This document shows, one piece after another, positions 46,582 through 55,743 of a stretch of DNA of 64,000 nt. The position numbers were made by a program, and so were the translations under genes. This DNA is from Planctomycetaceae bacterium. Its GTDB lineage: Bacteria > Planctomycetota > Planctomycetia > Planctomycetales > Planctomycetaceae. The stretch spans positions 86,493 to 150,492 of the forward strand of contig JANSXP010000011.1 in assembly GCA_024742875.1 (NCBI GenBank). Reading direction: 5' to 3'. Position 1 is the stretch's first letter; each line of letters begins with the position of its first letter. The notes under the pieces were generated by a model. That model ran no database searches, had not been told where the DNA came from, and saw only the letters and a program-made list of their open reading frames with translations.

Positions 46582-48132
46582 GTGTCTGATTCAGCTCCTC
46601 AATCCGATGCCTCCGCCGCGGGAACGACTCAGTCGCCGATGGCGGGAGTATCGCTGCTGGATCAGATTCTCAGTTCGCCCGCAGCCGCACCAGGCACTGC
46701 ATCTGCCTCACTGAGTGAGTTTCTGGCGGAAAGCAGCCTGATCGAGTCCATACGCCTGTGGATCAGGCTGTCCGGGATCGCAGATCGCCTGACCACAGTC
46801 CCGCAGGTGCTGCGACTTCTCAATCGTGACGTGGCCCGCATTGACCGCCTGCTCAGCCAGCAGGTCAACACCGTCATTCATCACCCTCGCTTTCAGCGAC
46901 TGGAATCTTCGTGGCGAGGGCTGCAGTACCTGACTCACCAGGTCGATCCGGAAGCCAGTGTCCGCATTCGCATGCTGGATCTGAGCTGGAAAGAACTCAC
47001 CCGCGACATGGAGCGGGCGATGGAATTCGACCAGAGTCAGTTTTTCCGAAAGGTCTACAACGAGGAGTTTGACACGTCGGGCGGAGAGCCGTTTTCTGTC
47101 CTGCTGTGTGATCACGAAGTGCGACTGCGGCCCGGCCCCGGTGCCCCGACCGACGACATGGCGACGCTCAAATCCGTCATGCAGGTCGCCGCTGCGGCCT
47201 TCGCGCCGTTCGTCACCTCGGCCAGTCCGCAACTGTTCGGACTGGAAAACTTCACGCAGCTGCAGCGACCAATGGACCTGACGCGCATCTTTGAGCAGCA
47301 GGAGTATGTTCGCTGGAATGCGCTGCGTCAGCAGGAAGACGCCCGTTTTCTGGCCATGGTGCTGCCCCGAACGCTCATGCGAAAGCCGTATCGTGAAGAC
47401 GGACGCCGGGCCGATGGATTTCGTTTCCACGAAGACACATCTGACGGAGAACTCGGTGGCTACCTGTTTGGCAGCGCCGTTTTCGCACTCGGAGGCGTGA
47501 TGATCCGCTCGTTCTGTCGCAGTGGCTGGCTGGCCGACATTCGCGGTGTGCGTCGCGGCCAGGACGAAGGCGGACTCGTCACGGATCTGCCTGCCCATGA
47601 GTTTTCCACAGACCCGGAACAGATCGCCCGCCGTTACTCGACCGATGTCTCACTGACCGATCGCCAGGAAGCCGAACTGTCTGACCTGGGATTCGTATCT
47701 TTGTGTCCGTGTCAGGATACGCCGTGGTCGGCGATTCACTCCACGCCGTCGATTCAGACGCCTCGCCGATTCGATCGTGAAGAAGCATCCGTCAACGCGC
47801 GGCTGTCTTCGATGCTGCATTACATGCTGTGTGTGGGACGATTCGCACACTACATCAAGATCCTCGGTCGCGAAAAGGTGGGCAGTTTTTCGGATCCCCA
47901 GGACTGCGAATACTTCCTCAATAACTGGCTGCAGAAATATGTGTCTTACGACGCCGACGCCTCTGACGACGTCAAATCGCGTTACCCGCTGCGGGCCGCC
48001 GAAGCGCAGGTCAGAGAGAATCCCGCCAAACCCGGCAGTTTCATGACCATCATCAATCTTCAACCTCATTACCAGCTCGACGACATGGTCTCCGCTGTCA
48101 AGCTGACCACGGAAATCGGACAAAGCGGCTAG
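46582..48132 (+). CDS. Second TssC-family sheath protein (ImpD-like)
   Basis: 516 residues from GTG 46582 (AGGAA 6-7 nt upstream). It aligns along its whole length with the preceding TssC: VSLLDQIL, VIHHPRFQRLESSWRGLQYL, RIRMLDLSWKEL, MEFDQSQFFRKVYNEEFDTSGGEP and LQPHYQLDDMVSAVKLTTEI. It differs in a longer N-terminal linker rich in Ser/Ala. In the Rhizobium imp locus ImpC and ImpD are both of this family and lie in this order, so the pair is an older arrangement rather than a new duplication. Its place in the sheath (minor subunit, cap or baseplate-proximal ring) is not known to me. 19 nt before tagJ. Confidence 0.93.
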   Translation: MSDSAPQSDASAAGTTQSPMAGVSLLDQILSSPAAAPGTASASLSEFLAESSLIESIRLWIRLSGIADRLTTVPQVLRLLNRDVARIDRLLSQQVNTVIHHPRFQRLESSWRGLQYLTHQVDPEASVRIRMLDLSWKELTRDMERAMEFDQSQFFRKVYNEEFDTSGGEPFSVLLCDHEVRLRPGPGAPTDDMATLKSVMQVAAAAFAPFVTSASPQLFGLENFTQLQRPMDLTRIFEQQEYVRWNALRQQEDARFLAMVLPRTLMRKPYREDGRRADGFRFHEDTSDGELGGYLFGSAVFALGGVMIRSFCRSGWLADIRGVRRGQDEGGLVTDLPAHEFSTDPEQIARRYSTDVSLTDRQEAELSDLGFVSLCPCQDTPWSAIHSTPSIQTPRRFDREEASVNARLSSMLHYMLCVGRFAHYIKILGREKVGSFSDPQDCEYFLNNWLQKYVSYDADASDDVKSRYPLRAAEAQVRENPAKPGSFMTIINLQPHYQLDDMVSAVKLTTEIGQSG

Positions 48133-48151
48133 TTCCGACAGAAAGAATGCC

Positions 48152-48949
48152 ATGACCGCAGAAGAACTCTTTCAGGCTGGCCAGCTCCAGGACGCCATTG
48201 ACGCCGCCATCGCGGAAGTCAAAAAGCGGCCCACAGAAACGGGAATCCGCGGCTTCCTGTGCGAACTGCTGTGCTTCAACGGAGAACTGGAACGCGCGGA
48301 CAAACAGCTTGACCTGCTGAGCACACAGCTACCGGAGTCCGCCATGCAGGTGGCCCTGTTTCGGCAGCTGATTCGCGCCGAGACATCCCGTCAGGAGTTT
48401 TTTCGTGACGGCCGCGTACCGGAGTTTATCGGAGAGCCCACCGCCGCGCAGTCACTGTCACTGAAGGCATCAATCGAAATCCGCGAGGGCAACCCCACCG
48501 AAGCCGCGTCACTGCTGGCCGAAGCGGAAGAAGCGCGCGTCCGTGTTTGCGGGACATGTGACGAAACGGCGTTCGACGATTTTCGGGATCTGGATGATCT
48601 TTGTGCGAGCACGGTGGAAGTGCTCACGTCGACCGGCAAGTACTTCTGGATCGCCCCCGAACGAATCGAAAACGTGGAATTTGAACCGATGGAATCGCCA
48701 CGAGACCTGCTGTGGCGACCAGCGCGGATGTCGGTGGCCGGGGGCCCGGACGGCATCGTGTACCTGCCCGTTATCTACGCGGCCACAGGACTGCCTGCGG
48801 ATGACGGGCTCCGGCTTGGACGCGCAACGGACTGGCTGGGCGACGAAGGGCAGCCGGTCCTCGGGGTGGGGCAGCGGACAATTCTGTTTGGGGAACAGGA
48901 CAAACCGCTGCTGAGTGTGACACGGGTCGAATTCCAGGCAGGTGAGTGA
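48152..48949 (+). CDS. tagJ: TagJ/ImpE-type T6SS accessory protein
   Basis: 265 residues with an N-terminal helical repeat part (MTAEELFQAGQLQDAIDAAI, GIRGFLCELLCFNGELERAD) and the characteristic C-terminal part of the ImpE/TagJ family (FWIAPERIENVEFEPM, DLLWRPARM, YLPVIYAATG, RATDWLGDEG, VGQRTILFGEQD). TagJ binds the N-terminus of TssB and is thought to help ClpV recycle sheaths. Position between the second TssC and TssE is the standard impD-E-F order. Overlaps the possible GTG start of tssE by 8 nt. Confidence 0.95.
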   Translation: MTAEELFQAGQLQDAIDAAIAEVKKRPTETGIRGFLCELLCFNGELERADKQLDLLSTQLPESAMQVALFRQLIRAETSRQEFFRDGRVPEFIGEPTAAQSLSLKASIEIREGNPTEAASLLAEAEEARVRVCGTCDETAFDDFRDLDDLCASTVEVLTSTGKYFWIAPERIENVEFEPMESPRDLLWRPARMSVAGGPDGIVYLPVIYAATGLPADDGLRLGRATDWLGDEGQPVLGVGQRTILFGEQDKPLLSVTRVEFQAGE

Positions 48950-49448
48950 GGCAACTGTGGCCAGAACGAAACCAGATCAACCGCTGATGTCTTCGGTCTT
49001 CGATCGACTCATTGACGAACGTCCGGACCTCCGCACCGAGCCGCCCCGGCAGCAGCATCAGGTTCTGGAGGACCTGTGTCGTTCCGTCCGGCGCGACCTG
49101 GAGAATCTTCTGAATACGCGCTGGCGGGCAGAAGGGTGGCCGCCGGAACTGACCGAGCTGAAGCAGTCACTGGTGGGTTACGGCATCCCCGACATCTCCG
49201 GCGAGGACCTGGGGTCACCGGCTCGCCGGCAGCGGTTCTTACGACAGGTGGAAGAGATGATTCGCCTGTTCGAACCACGTTTCCAGCGCGTGAAAGTCCT
49301 GGAAGTGGAAAACGCGGACGCCATTGATCGCACGCTGCGGTTTCGTGTCGACGCTGTTCTGCATGCGTTTCCCGTGCCGCACCCGATCGTATTTGATTCC
49401 AGCCTGGAGCCGGCCTCCCGAACGTTCCGCGTGGAGGACTCCGCATGA
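48942..49448 (+). CDS. tssE: TssE, gp25-like baseplate protein
   Basis: 168 residues with GTG 48942; GTG 48957 (GAGG 5-6 nt upstream) is an equally good start and would avoid the overlap with tagJ. Family features are SSVFDRLIDE near the start, LEDLCRSVRRDLENLLNTRW (the conserved helix usually reading …R.DLe.LLNTR), LVGYGIPDISG and the gp25-like C-terminal strands (TLRFRVDAVLHAFPVPHPIVF). TssE is part of the wedge of the baseplate with TssF and TssG. Overlaps tssF by 4 nt (ATGA). Confidence 0.96.
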   Translation: MSEATVARTKPDQPLMSSVFDRLIDERPDLRTEPPRQQHQVLEDLCRSVRRDLENLLNTRWRAEGWPPELTELKQSLVGYGIPDISGEDLGSPARRQRFLRQVEEMIRLFEPRFQRVKVLEVENADAIDRTLRFRVDAVLHAFPVPHPIVFDSSLEPASRTFRVEDSA

Positions 49449-51283
49449 CGGACGACCTGCTCCCCTGGTACAACCGGGAACTTGCCTGGTTTCGACGCCA
49501 CGCTCGCGATTTTGCCCGCAGCCACCCCAAGATTGCCTCAAGGCTGCGGCTGGGCGCCGATGGCAGTCAGGACCCGCACGTCGAACGCATCATCGAAGCG
49601 TTTGCCTATCTGAATGCCCGCACCCGCAAAAAGATTGACGACAACTTCCCGGAGCTGACCGACGCGCTGCTGCACTCGCTGTATCCGCATTTTCTGGCTC
49701 CGCTGCCGTCAACGTTTATCACGCAGTTAACGCTTCAGGAAGGAGAGGCCACCGATGCCGCAGGATACGCCATTCCCCGCGGCACAGCGCTGGAGACCGA
49801 ACCGGTCGACGGAGAACCCTGTCGATTTCGCACCTGCTACGACGTGACGCTGATGCCACTGCGCGTCGCGTCCGCCGAATTGCGTGGTCTGCCGGTGGAA
49901 GCGCCCGCCACGCCATTTTCTCCCGACGCACAGTCCGTGCTGCGTATCCGCCTGAATGCCACGTCGGAAGAACGCCCACTGCGCGACATGGTCTTTCACG
50001 CACTGCGGCTGTTTCTGCATGGATCCGTGTCGCACGTGTATGCCCTGCACGAACTGCTCCTCAATAACTGCCTGGGAATGGCCGTAGCGCAGACACCGAG
50101 TGATAATCAGGCAGGCTGGGTTCAGGGCCCCGTGTTTACGCCGGTTGGCTTTGAAGAAGACGAATCCATCCTGCCGTATCCGCTGCACTCGCTCACGGGC
50201 TACCGACTGCTGACCGAGTTCTTTTCCTTTCCCACGAAGTTCCTGTTTGTTGATCTGACCGCGCTGTCGCAGCTGCGGCTGGATCGGTTTGAAGACACGA
50301 TGGAAGTCTTCATTTACCTGGACCGCTCGATTCTGGATCTGGAACAGAATGTCACGGCGGACACGTTTCGCACGGGCTGCACGCCCGTCGTGAATCTGTT
50401 TCAGCAGCGGGCGGAACCCATTCACATGAATGAAACGTCTACCTCCTATCGCCTGTCGGCCGACATTCGCCGCCCGCAGGCGGTGGAGATTTATTCGGTC
50501 GATCGGGTCACCGCGTCTTCTCCGGACGGCGAGGAACTGGAGTTTCGGCCGTTTCATTCTGCCAGCCACTACGACGGACATGACGACGTCGCCTACTGGC
50601 AGCAGCAGCGCGTGGACGCCGGCACCGACAGATCGGATCTGGATGAAGGCACGGAAATCGACCTGACGTTTGTCGACCTGAACGCCTCCCGCGCCCTGCG
50701 CGACGACTGGTACGTGGATGCTGAGGTGACCTGCTGCAATCGTGACCTGCCGGCGCGACTGCCTTACGGCGGTGCCCAGCCAAAACTGTATCTCAGCGAA
50801 GGGCAGGGGGCCGTGGGAGAGATTCGCTGCCTGACAGCGCCAACCGCCACGGTGCGTCCGCAGCGGCGCCGCGCGGCGTTCTGGCAGCTGATCTCTCATC
50901 TGAGTCTGAATCATCTGTCGATCACAGGCGAGTCAGACGGCGCGGCGGCTCTGCGCGAGATTCTCCATCTGTACAACATCAATGACGATCTGGACGGCCG
51001 CACGATCATCTCCGGTCTGTTATCCGTCAGCAGTCGACGCGTCACCCGCCGGATCCCGGGCGACCGCTTTGGAGGATTCTGCCGAGGCGTGGAAGTGGTC
51101 GTCGAGTTTGATGCAGAACGGTACTCCCGCAACAACCTGTATCTGTTTGCGTCCGTGCTGGAGAGATTTCTGGGGCTTTACTGCTCCATCAATTCCTTCA
51201 CGCGACTGATTGCCCGGGTGCGCGGAAGAGAACAGCCTCTGGCAGCGTGGGAAGCCCGCGCGGGGGACAGGGTGCTGATTTGA
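49445..51283 (+). CDS. tssF: TssF baseplate protein
   Basis: 612 residues, normal length. Clear family start: LLPWYNRELAWFRRHARDFA, HPKIASRLRL, DPHVERIIEAFAYLNARTRKKIDD and PELTDALLHSLYPHFLAPLPS. Later features include RLLTEFFSFPTKFLFVDL and, near the end, GFCRGVEVVVEFD and GLYCSINSFTRLIARVRG. TssF with TssG and TssE forms baseplate wedges that hold VgrG. Overlaps tssG by 4 nt, consistent with one translation unit tssE-F-G. Confidence 0.97.
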   Translation: MTDDLLPWYNRELAWFRRHARDFARSHPKIASRLRLGADGSQDPHVERIIEAFAYLNARTRKKIDDNFPELTDALLHSLYPHFLAPLPSTFITQLTLQEGEATDAAGYAIPRGTALETEPVDGEPCRFRTCYDVTLMPLRVASAELRGLPVEAPATPFSPDAQSVLRIRLNATSEERPLRDMVFHALRLFLHGSVSHVYALHELLLNNCLGMAVAQTPSDNQAGWVQGPVFTPVGFEEDESILPYPLHSLTGYRLLTEFFSFPTKFLFVDLTALSQLRLDRFEDTMEVFIYLDRSILDLEQNVTADTFRTGCTPVVNLFQQRAEPIHMNETSTSYRLSADIRRPQAVEIYSVDRVTASSPDGEELEFRPFHSASHYDGHDDVAYWQQQRVDAGTDRSDLDEGTEIDLTFVDLNASRALRDDWYVDAEVTCCNRDLPARLPYGGAQPKLYLSEGQGAVGEIRCLTAPTATVRPQRRRAAFWQLISHLSLNHLSITGESDGAAALREILHLYNINDDLDGRTIISGLLSVSSRRVTRRIPGDRFGGFCRGVEVVVEFDAERYSRNNLYLFASVLERFLGLYCSINSFTRLIARVRGREQPLAAWEARAGDRVLI

Positions 51284-52293
51284 ACAATCTGTCTTCCCAC
51301 CCCGAACGATACGATTTTCTTCAGGCCATCCGGCTGCTGGAACGACAGGGCCGTGCCCGCGGACGCGCGCGTGAGCCGGTGGGAGCAGACGCCGATTCGC
51401 GTGACGAAATCGCCCGCTTTACTGCGCAGACCGGGCTCGCCCATCCGGCCGGAGAGATCACGGCCCTCACACAGCGCAGTTCCGCGCCCACGGATATTGA
51501 AGTCTCGTTCCTGGGGCTGACCGGACCGTCCGGCGTGTTACCCGACCACTACACATCGCTGCTGCTGTCCCGACTGCGGGCCAACGACCGGGCCATGCTG
51601 GACTTTCTGAACCTGTTCCACCATCGCCTGATTTCCCTGTTTCATCGAGCGGCCGAAAAATACAACGTGCCGCTCAGCTGGGAGCGTCACCAGTCGGTGG
51701 CCGATCAGGATGATTTCAGCCAGGCGGTGCTGAGCCTTGCCGGCATGGGGACAGGTCACCTGCAGCATCGCAGCGGAGCCGATCGCGCGGTCAATGACTT
51801 TGCCGGCTTCTTTTCCCGGCAGGTGCGTCCCGTGGCCGGCCTGCTGGCAGTGCTGAAAAGCTACTTCCAGCTGCCGATCCGGATTGAGCAGTTCCGCGGA
51901 CAATGGCTGCGGCTGGATGAGGACCAGCGCACCCGGTTGCCCGGACAGTTCAATCGCCTGGGCCAGGATGCCGTTCTGGGAGAACGAGTCCGCGATGCCC
52001 AGAGCAGTTTTGCCATACTGGTCGGCCCGATTGATTACACAAAGTTTCGCCAGCTCATGCCGGATCGCACCACCCTCAGAGAACTGTGCGAGTTGACGCG
52101 TCAGTTTGCCGGTCCGGAGTTTGATTTTGACGTGCAGCTGGAGCTGCTGCCTGAAGAGATGCCGCCCCTGACTCTGGGCGGATCAGACGACGAAGCCAAC
52201 CGTTTGGGATGGAACACGTGGCTGTTCAGTCGGCCCATCAATCGGCAGGTGGCGGACGCCACCTTCTCTCTGGAGATTCTGCAAACCAGTTGA
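51280..52293 (+). CDS. tssG: TssG baseplate protein
   Basis: 337 residues from TTG 51280, which overlaps the tssF stop (TTGA) and has AGGG 7 nt upstream; GTG 51247 is in frame but has no ribosome-binding site. Family motifs are HPERYDFLQAIRLLE, IEVSFLGLTGPSGVLPDHYT, DRAMLDFLNLFHHRLISLFHRAAEKY, FFSRQVRPVAGLLAVL and DAVLGERVRDAQSSFAILVGP. Completes the baseplate set. An 89-nt spacer precedes clpV. Confidence 0.96.
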   Translation: MNNLSSHPERYDFLQAIRLLERQGRARGRAREPVGADADSRDEIARFTAQTGLAHPAGEITALTQRSSAPTDIEVSFLGLTGPSGVLPDHYTSLLLSRLRANDRAMLDFLNLFHHRLISLFHRAAEKYNVPLSWERHQSVADQDDFSQAVLSLAGMGTGHLQHRSGADRAVNDFAGFFSRQVRPVAGLLAVLKSYFQLPIRIEQFRGQWLRLDEDQRTRLPGQFNRLGQDAVLGERVRDAQSSFAILVGPIDYTKFRQLMPDRTTLRELCELTRQFAGPEFDFDVQLELLPEEMPPLTLGGSDDEANRLGWNTWLFSRPINRQVADATFSLEILQTS

Positions 52294-52382
52294 TAGAACG
52301 AATTCTCGGGTGACCTGCGACTGCTCCTTCAGGGGTCCTGCAGACACCCACACCTTCAGCAATCATTGAAGCGGACCGCAGT

Positions 52383-55028
52383 ATGGTATCGGTGAACCTG
52401 AAATCTCTTGTCGCCCGACTCAACGACACGTGTCGTCGCGCCCTGGAAGGGGCCGCAGGATTCTGCCTGTCGCGAACGCACCACAACGTTGAGATCGAAC
52501 ACTGGCTGGTCAAACTGCTGGAGGAATCCAACACCGATCTGGAAGCCATTCTGCGGCACTACGGCATCGACCATTCACGTCTTGCGGCGGATCTGACACG
52601 CGCACTCGACCGGCTGCAGACCGGTAACGCACGGCCACCGGGACTCTCGCCGGATATTGTCCAGCTGGCCCGAGAGGGCTGGATGCTGGCGTCCGTGGAA
52701 TTTGCCGCGGGGGCCACCCGATCCGGCTATCTGCTGGCCGCACTGCTGGCGGACGAAAATCTGGCCCGCATAGCGCGAGGAGCCTCGACGGAATTTGAAA
52801 AAATCAACGCCACTTCGCTGATTCAGGACCTGCCGGGTTTGATTGCTGACACCAGCGAAGCAGCGCAGGTTGCGGCAGTCACGTCTGCGGGCAGCGATGC
52901 GGGTCCTGCCGTGCAGGCGGGCGGCTCTTCGAAGACGCCATCGCTTGATCAATTCACCATTGATTTAACGGCCCGCGCCAAAAACGGAGAAATCGACCCG
53001 ATCATTGGTCGCGACGATGAGATCCGACAGGTGATCGACATCCTCACTCGGCGACGCCAGAACAACCCCATCATCACGGGTGAACCCGGCGTGGGGAAAA
53101 CGGCGGCCGTGGAAGGATTCGCCCTGCGAATCGCCGCGGGGGACGTTCCCGAACCCCTGCAGAACGTTTCTCTTCGTTCGCTCGATCTGTCCCTGCTGCA
53201 GGCCGGCGCGGGCGTGAAAGGAGAATTCGAAAACCGCCTGAAGTCCGTCATCGCGGAGGTCAAAGCCTCCCCACAACCCATCATCCTGTTCATCGACGAG
53301 GCGCACACGCTGATTGGCGCCGGTGGCTCGGCCGGGCAGGGCGACGCGGCCAACCTGCTGAAGCCGGCCCTCGCCCGCGGCGAACTGCGGACCATCGCCG
53401 CCACTACCTGGGCGGAGTACAAAAAGTACTTCGAACGCGACGCCGCCCTGGCGCGACGCTTTCAGGTCGTGAAGGTCGAGGAACCTTCCGAATCAGTCGG
53501 CATTTCCATGATCCGCGGCATGGTTGAGACGCTGGAAAAACATCATCAGGTCCGCATTCTCGACGAGGCCGTTGTGGATGCCGTGAAGCTGTCCAACCGT
53601 TACATATCCGGTCGGCAGTTGCCCGACAAGGCGGTCAGCCTGATCGACACCGCCTGTGCGCGAGTGGCCATTGGACAGTTTGCCACCCCCGCCCGCATTG
53701 AGGACCTGGAACGTCGCATCGGTCTTTTGGATGTGGAGCTGGAGATCCTGAATCGGGAAACGGTGACCGGCGCAGACCATGCCGAACGGCTGCAGGAGTC
53801 CACCACCGACCGCGACACCGCCGCCGCGGAACTGGCGGCCCTGCAGCAGCAGTGGAACGACGAGAAAGATCTGGTCTGTAAAATTCGCGACCTGCGACAG
53901 ACACTGGAAGGCGGTTCGGAAGAGGGGGACAGTGATCCACAGGCCCTGCGGTTGCAGTTGGCCGAGCTGACGTCGCAGCTTCAGGAACGCCAGGGGGAAT
54001 CGGGCCTGATGCAGGTCTGTGTGGACTCACAGGCTGTGGCGGACGTCGTTTCCAACTGGACGGGCATTCCCGTTGGACGCATGGTGTCTGACGAAATCAA
54101 GACGGTCCTGAACCTGCGTGAAGAGATGGAGAAACGGGTTGTCGGGCAGTCACACGGTCTGGAAGCCATCGCACAGAGCATTCGCACGTCCCGCGCTAAA
54201 ATGAAAGATCCGCAGCGCCCCATCGGCGTATTCATGCTGGCCGGTCCCAGCGGTGTGGGAAAAACGGAAACCGCCATCACGGTCGCCGAACTGCTCTACG
54301 GCGGCGAACAGAACATGACCACCATCAACATGTCAGAGTTCAAGGAAGAGCACAAAGTGTCGCTGCTGATGGGATCTCCTCCAGGCTACGTCGGCTACGG
54401 CGAAGGCGGTGTTCTGACAGAAGCTGTGCGTCGTCGTCCGTACAGTGTCGTGCTGCTGGACGAACTGGAAAAATCGCACGAAGGTGTGCAGGAAGTCTTC
54501 TATCAGGTGTTTGACAAGGGCATCCTGCGAGATGGTGAAGGTCGCGACATCGACTTCAAAAACACGGTCATCATCATGACGTCCAATGCGGGCACCGATC
54601 TGATCATGAAACTGTGTGCCGATCCGGACCTGATGCCCGACCCGGAAGGACTCAAAGAAGCACTGCACGAAGAACTGCTGAAAACATTCAAGCCCGCGTT
54701 TCTGGGTCGCTGCAACATCATTCCCTACTTCCCGCTTGGAGATGACGTCCTGAAGGGCATCATTGAGCTGAAGCTGGGAAAAATTGTTCGTCGTTTCCAC
54801 GAGAATTACCGCGCCGAGCTGACCTGCACGCCGGAGGTCGTCAACGCGATTCTGCAGCGCTGCCAGGAAGTCGCCAGTGGGGCACGCAACGTGGACAATA
54901 TCGTCAATGGCACCCTCCTGCCGGAACTGAGCGGTGAGTTTCTCAGCCGCATGGCGGACGGACTGCCGATCAACCGTGCGACAATCAGCGTCAGCGACAC
55001 GGGTGGTTTCGAATATCAAGTGGAATAA
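52383..55028 (+). CDS. clpV: TssH/ClpV, AAA+ sheath-recycling ATPase
   Basis: 881 residues. The N-terminal double-Clp domain (about 10-155; CRRALEGAAGFCLSRTHHNVEIEHWLV) is of ClpV type. First AAA module: Walker A GEPGVGKT at 233-240 and Walker B FIDEAH near 303-308. A coiled-coil middle domain covers about 440-540. Second AAA module: GPSGVGKT at 621-628 and VVLLDELEK. The VADVVSNWTGIPVGRM linker is the usual Clp form. ClpV unfolds contracted TssB/TssC sheaths, so this is a contractile system with sheath recycling, unlike ClpV-free T6SS subtypes. Confidence 0.97.
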   Translation: MVSVNLKSLVARLNDTCRRALEGAAGFCLSRTHHNVEIEHWLVKLLEESNTDLEAILRHYGIDHSRLAADLTRALDRLQTGNARPPGLSPDIVQLAREGWMLASVEFAAGATRSGYLLAALLADENLARIARGASTEFEKINATSLIQDLPGLIADTSEAAQVAAVTSAGSDAGPAVQAGGSSKTPSLDQFTIDLTARAKNGEIDPIIGRDDEIRQVIDILTRRRQNNPIITGEPGVGKTAAVEGFALRIAAGDVPEPLQNVSLRSLDLSLLQAGAGVKGEFENRLKSVIAEVKASPQPIILFIDEAHTLIGAGGSAGQGDAANLLKPALARGELRTIAATTWAEYKKYFERDAALARRFQVVKVEEPSESVGISMIRGMVETLEKHHQVRILDEAVVDAVKLSNRYISGRQLPDKAVSLIDTACARVAIGQFATPARIEDLERRIGLLDVELEILNRETVTGADHAERLQESTTDRDTAAAELAALQQQWNDEKDLVCKIRDLRQTLEGGSEEGDSDPQALRLQLAELTSQLQERQGESGLMQVCVDSQAVADVVSNWTGIPVGRMVSDEIKTVLNLREEMEKRVVGQSHGLEAIAQSIRTSRAKMKDPQRPIGVFMLAGPSGVGKTETAITVAELLYGGEQNMTTINMSEFKEEHKVSLLMGSPPGYVGYGEGGVLTEAVRRRPYSVVLLDELEKSHEGVQEVFYQVFDKGILRDGEGRDIDFKNTVIIMTSNAGTDLIMKLCADPDLMPDPEGLKEALHEELLKTFKPAFLGRCNIIPYFPLGDDVLKGIIELKLGKIVRRFHENYRAELTCTPEVVNAILQRCQEVASGARNVDNIVNGTLLPELSGEFLSRMADGLPINRATISVSDTGGFEYQVE

Positions 55029-55141
55029 GCGGCCCGGCCGTTTTGCAGACAAGCCTGAACGAAGCTTCAATTCGTTAGACCCAAACCTGTTCCCGGTCCG
55101 ACACTTTCACGGGCCAATGACTTTGACTGGAGATCAGTACG

Positions 55142-55639
55142 ATGGCATTTGATGCGTTTCTCGAAGTAGACGGCATTCCCGGTGAGAGCACAGATGACAA
55201 GCACGCGGACTGGATTGAGGTAAAGAGCTTCAACCATGACATCACACTTCCGATTTCCGGCTCGTCCAGCAGCGGCGGCGGTCGTGCGTCGGAACGAGCG
55301 GACCATGGCACCTTCACGATTGTGAAAGAACTGGACAAAGCGTCGCCCAAACTGGCTCTGATGTGCTGCAACGGCACCAACATTGCCAAAGTGACGCTGG
55401 AACTGTGTCGGGCCGGTGGTGACAAGCAGAAGTACATGGTCTACGAACTGACGGATGTTGTCGTGCAGCACTGGGACACGGATGGTGCACCGGAATCGGA
55501 AGGGCAGCTGCCTGTGGAAAAGGTCTCGTTTGTGTACGGCAAGATCAGCTGGACGTATACTCAGCTGGACGGCAAAACGGGCCAGCCCAAAGGCGACATC
55601 TCTGCAGACTGGGATCAGACCACCAACTCCGGTGGTTAA
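55142..55639 (+). CDS. hcp: Hcp (TssD), canonical inner-tube protein
   Basis: 165 residues, normal length and closest to the family consensus: FDAFLEVDGIPGESTDDKH, DWIEVKSFNHDI, HGTFTIVKELDKASPKLALM, VTLELCRAGGDKQKYMVYEL and VSFVYGKISWTYTQLDGKTG. Hcp hexamers stack into the tube expelled by the sheath. A strong hairpin terminator lies 27 nt after the stop, so this gene is probably the end of a transcript that starts at tssA or just upstream of hcp. Seven further Hcp-like proteins are encoded nearby. Confidence 0.97.
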   Translation: MAFDAFLEVDGIPGESTDDKHADWIEVKSFNHDITLPISGSSSSGGGRASERADHGTFTIVKELDKASPKLALMCCNGTNIAKVTLELCRAGGDKQKYMVYELTDVVVQHWDTDGAPESEGQLPVEKVSFVYGKISWTYTQLDGKTGQPKGDISADWDQTTNSGG

Positions 55640-55666
55640 TCAGTGACCGTGTTCCCAACACAGCAG

Positions 55667-55703
55667 CAGGGCGACGGTCGTTGATGTCCGTCGCCCTGTT
55701 CTA
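55667..55703 (+). terminator. Rho-independent-type terminator after hcp
   Basis: CAGGGCGACGG at 55667-55677 pairs perfectly with CCGTCGCCCTG at 55688-55698 (11 bp) around a 10-nt loop, followed by TTCTATT. It separates the canonical hcp from the next plus-strand Hcp-like gene, so they probably have different expression. Confidence 0.85.
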
Positions 55704-55743
55704 TTAGTCGACTCCGGGCTAAGACATTTCGGAAGGACGCCCT

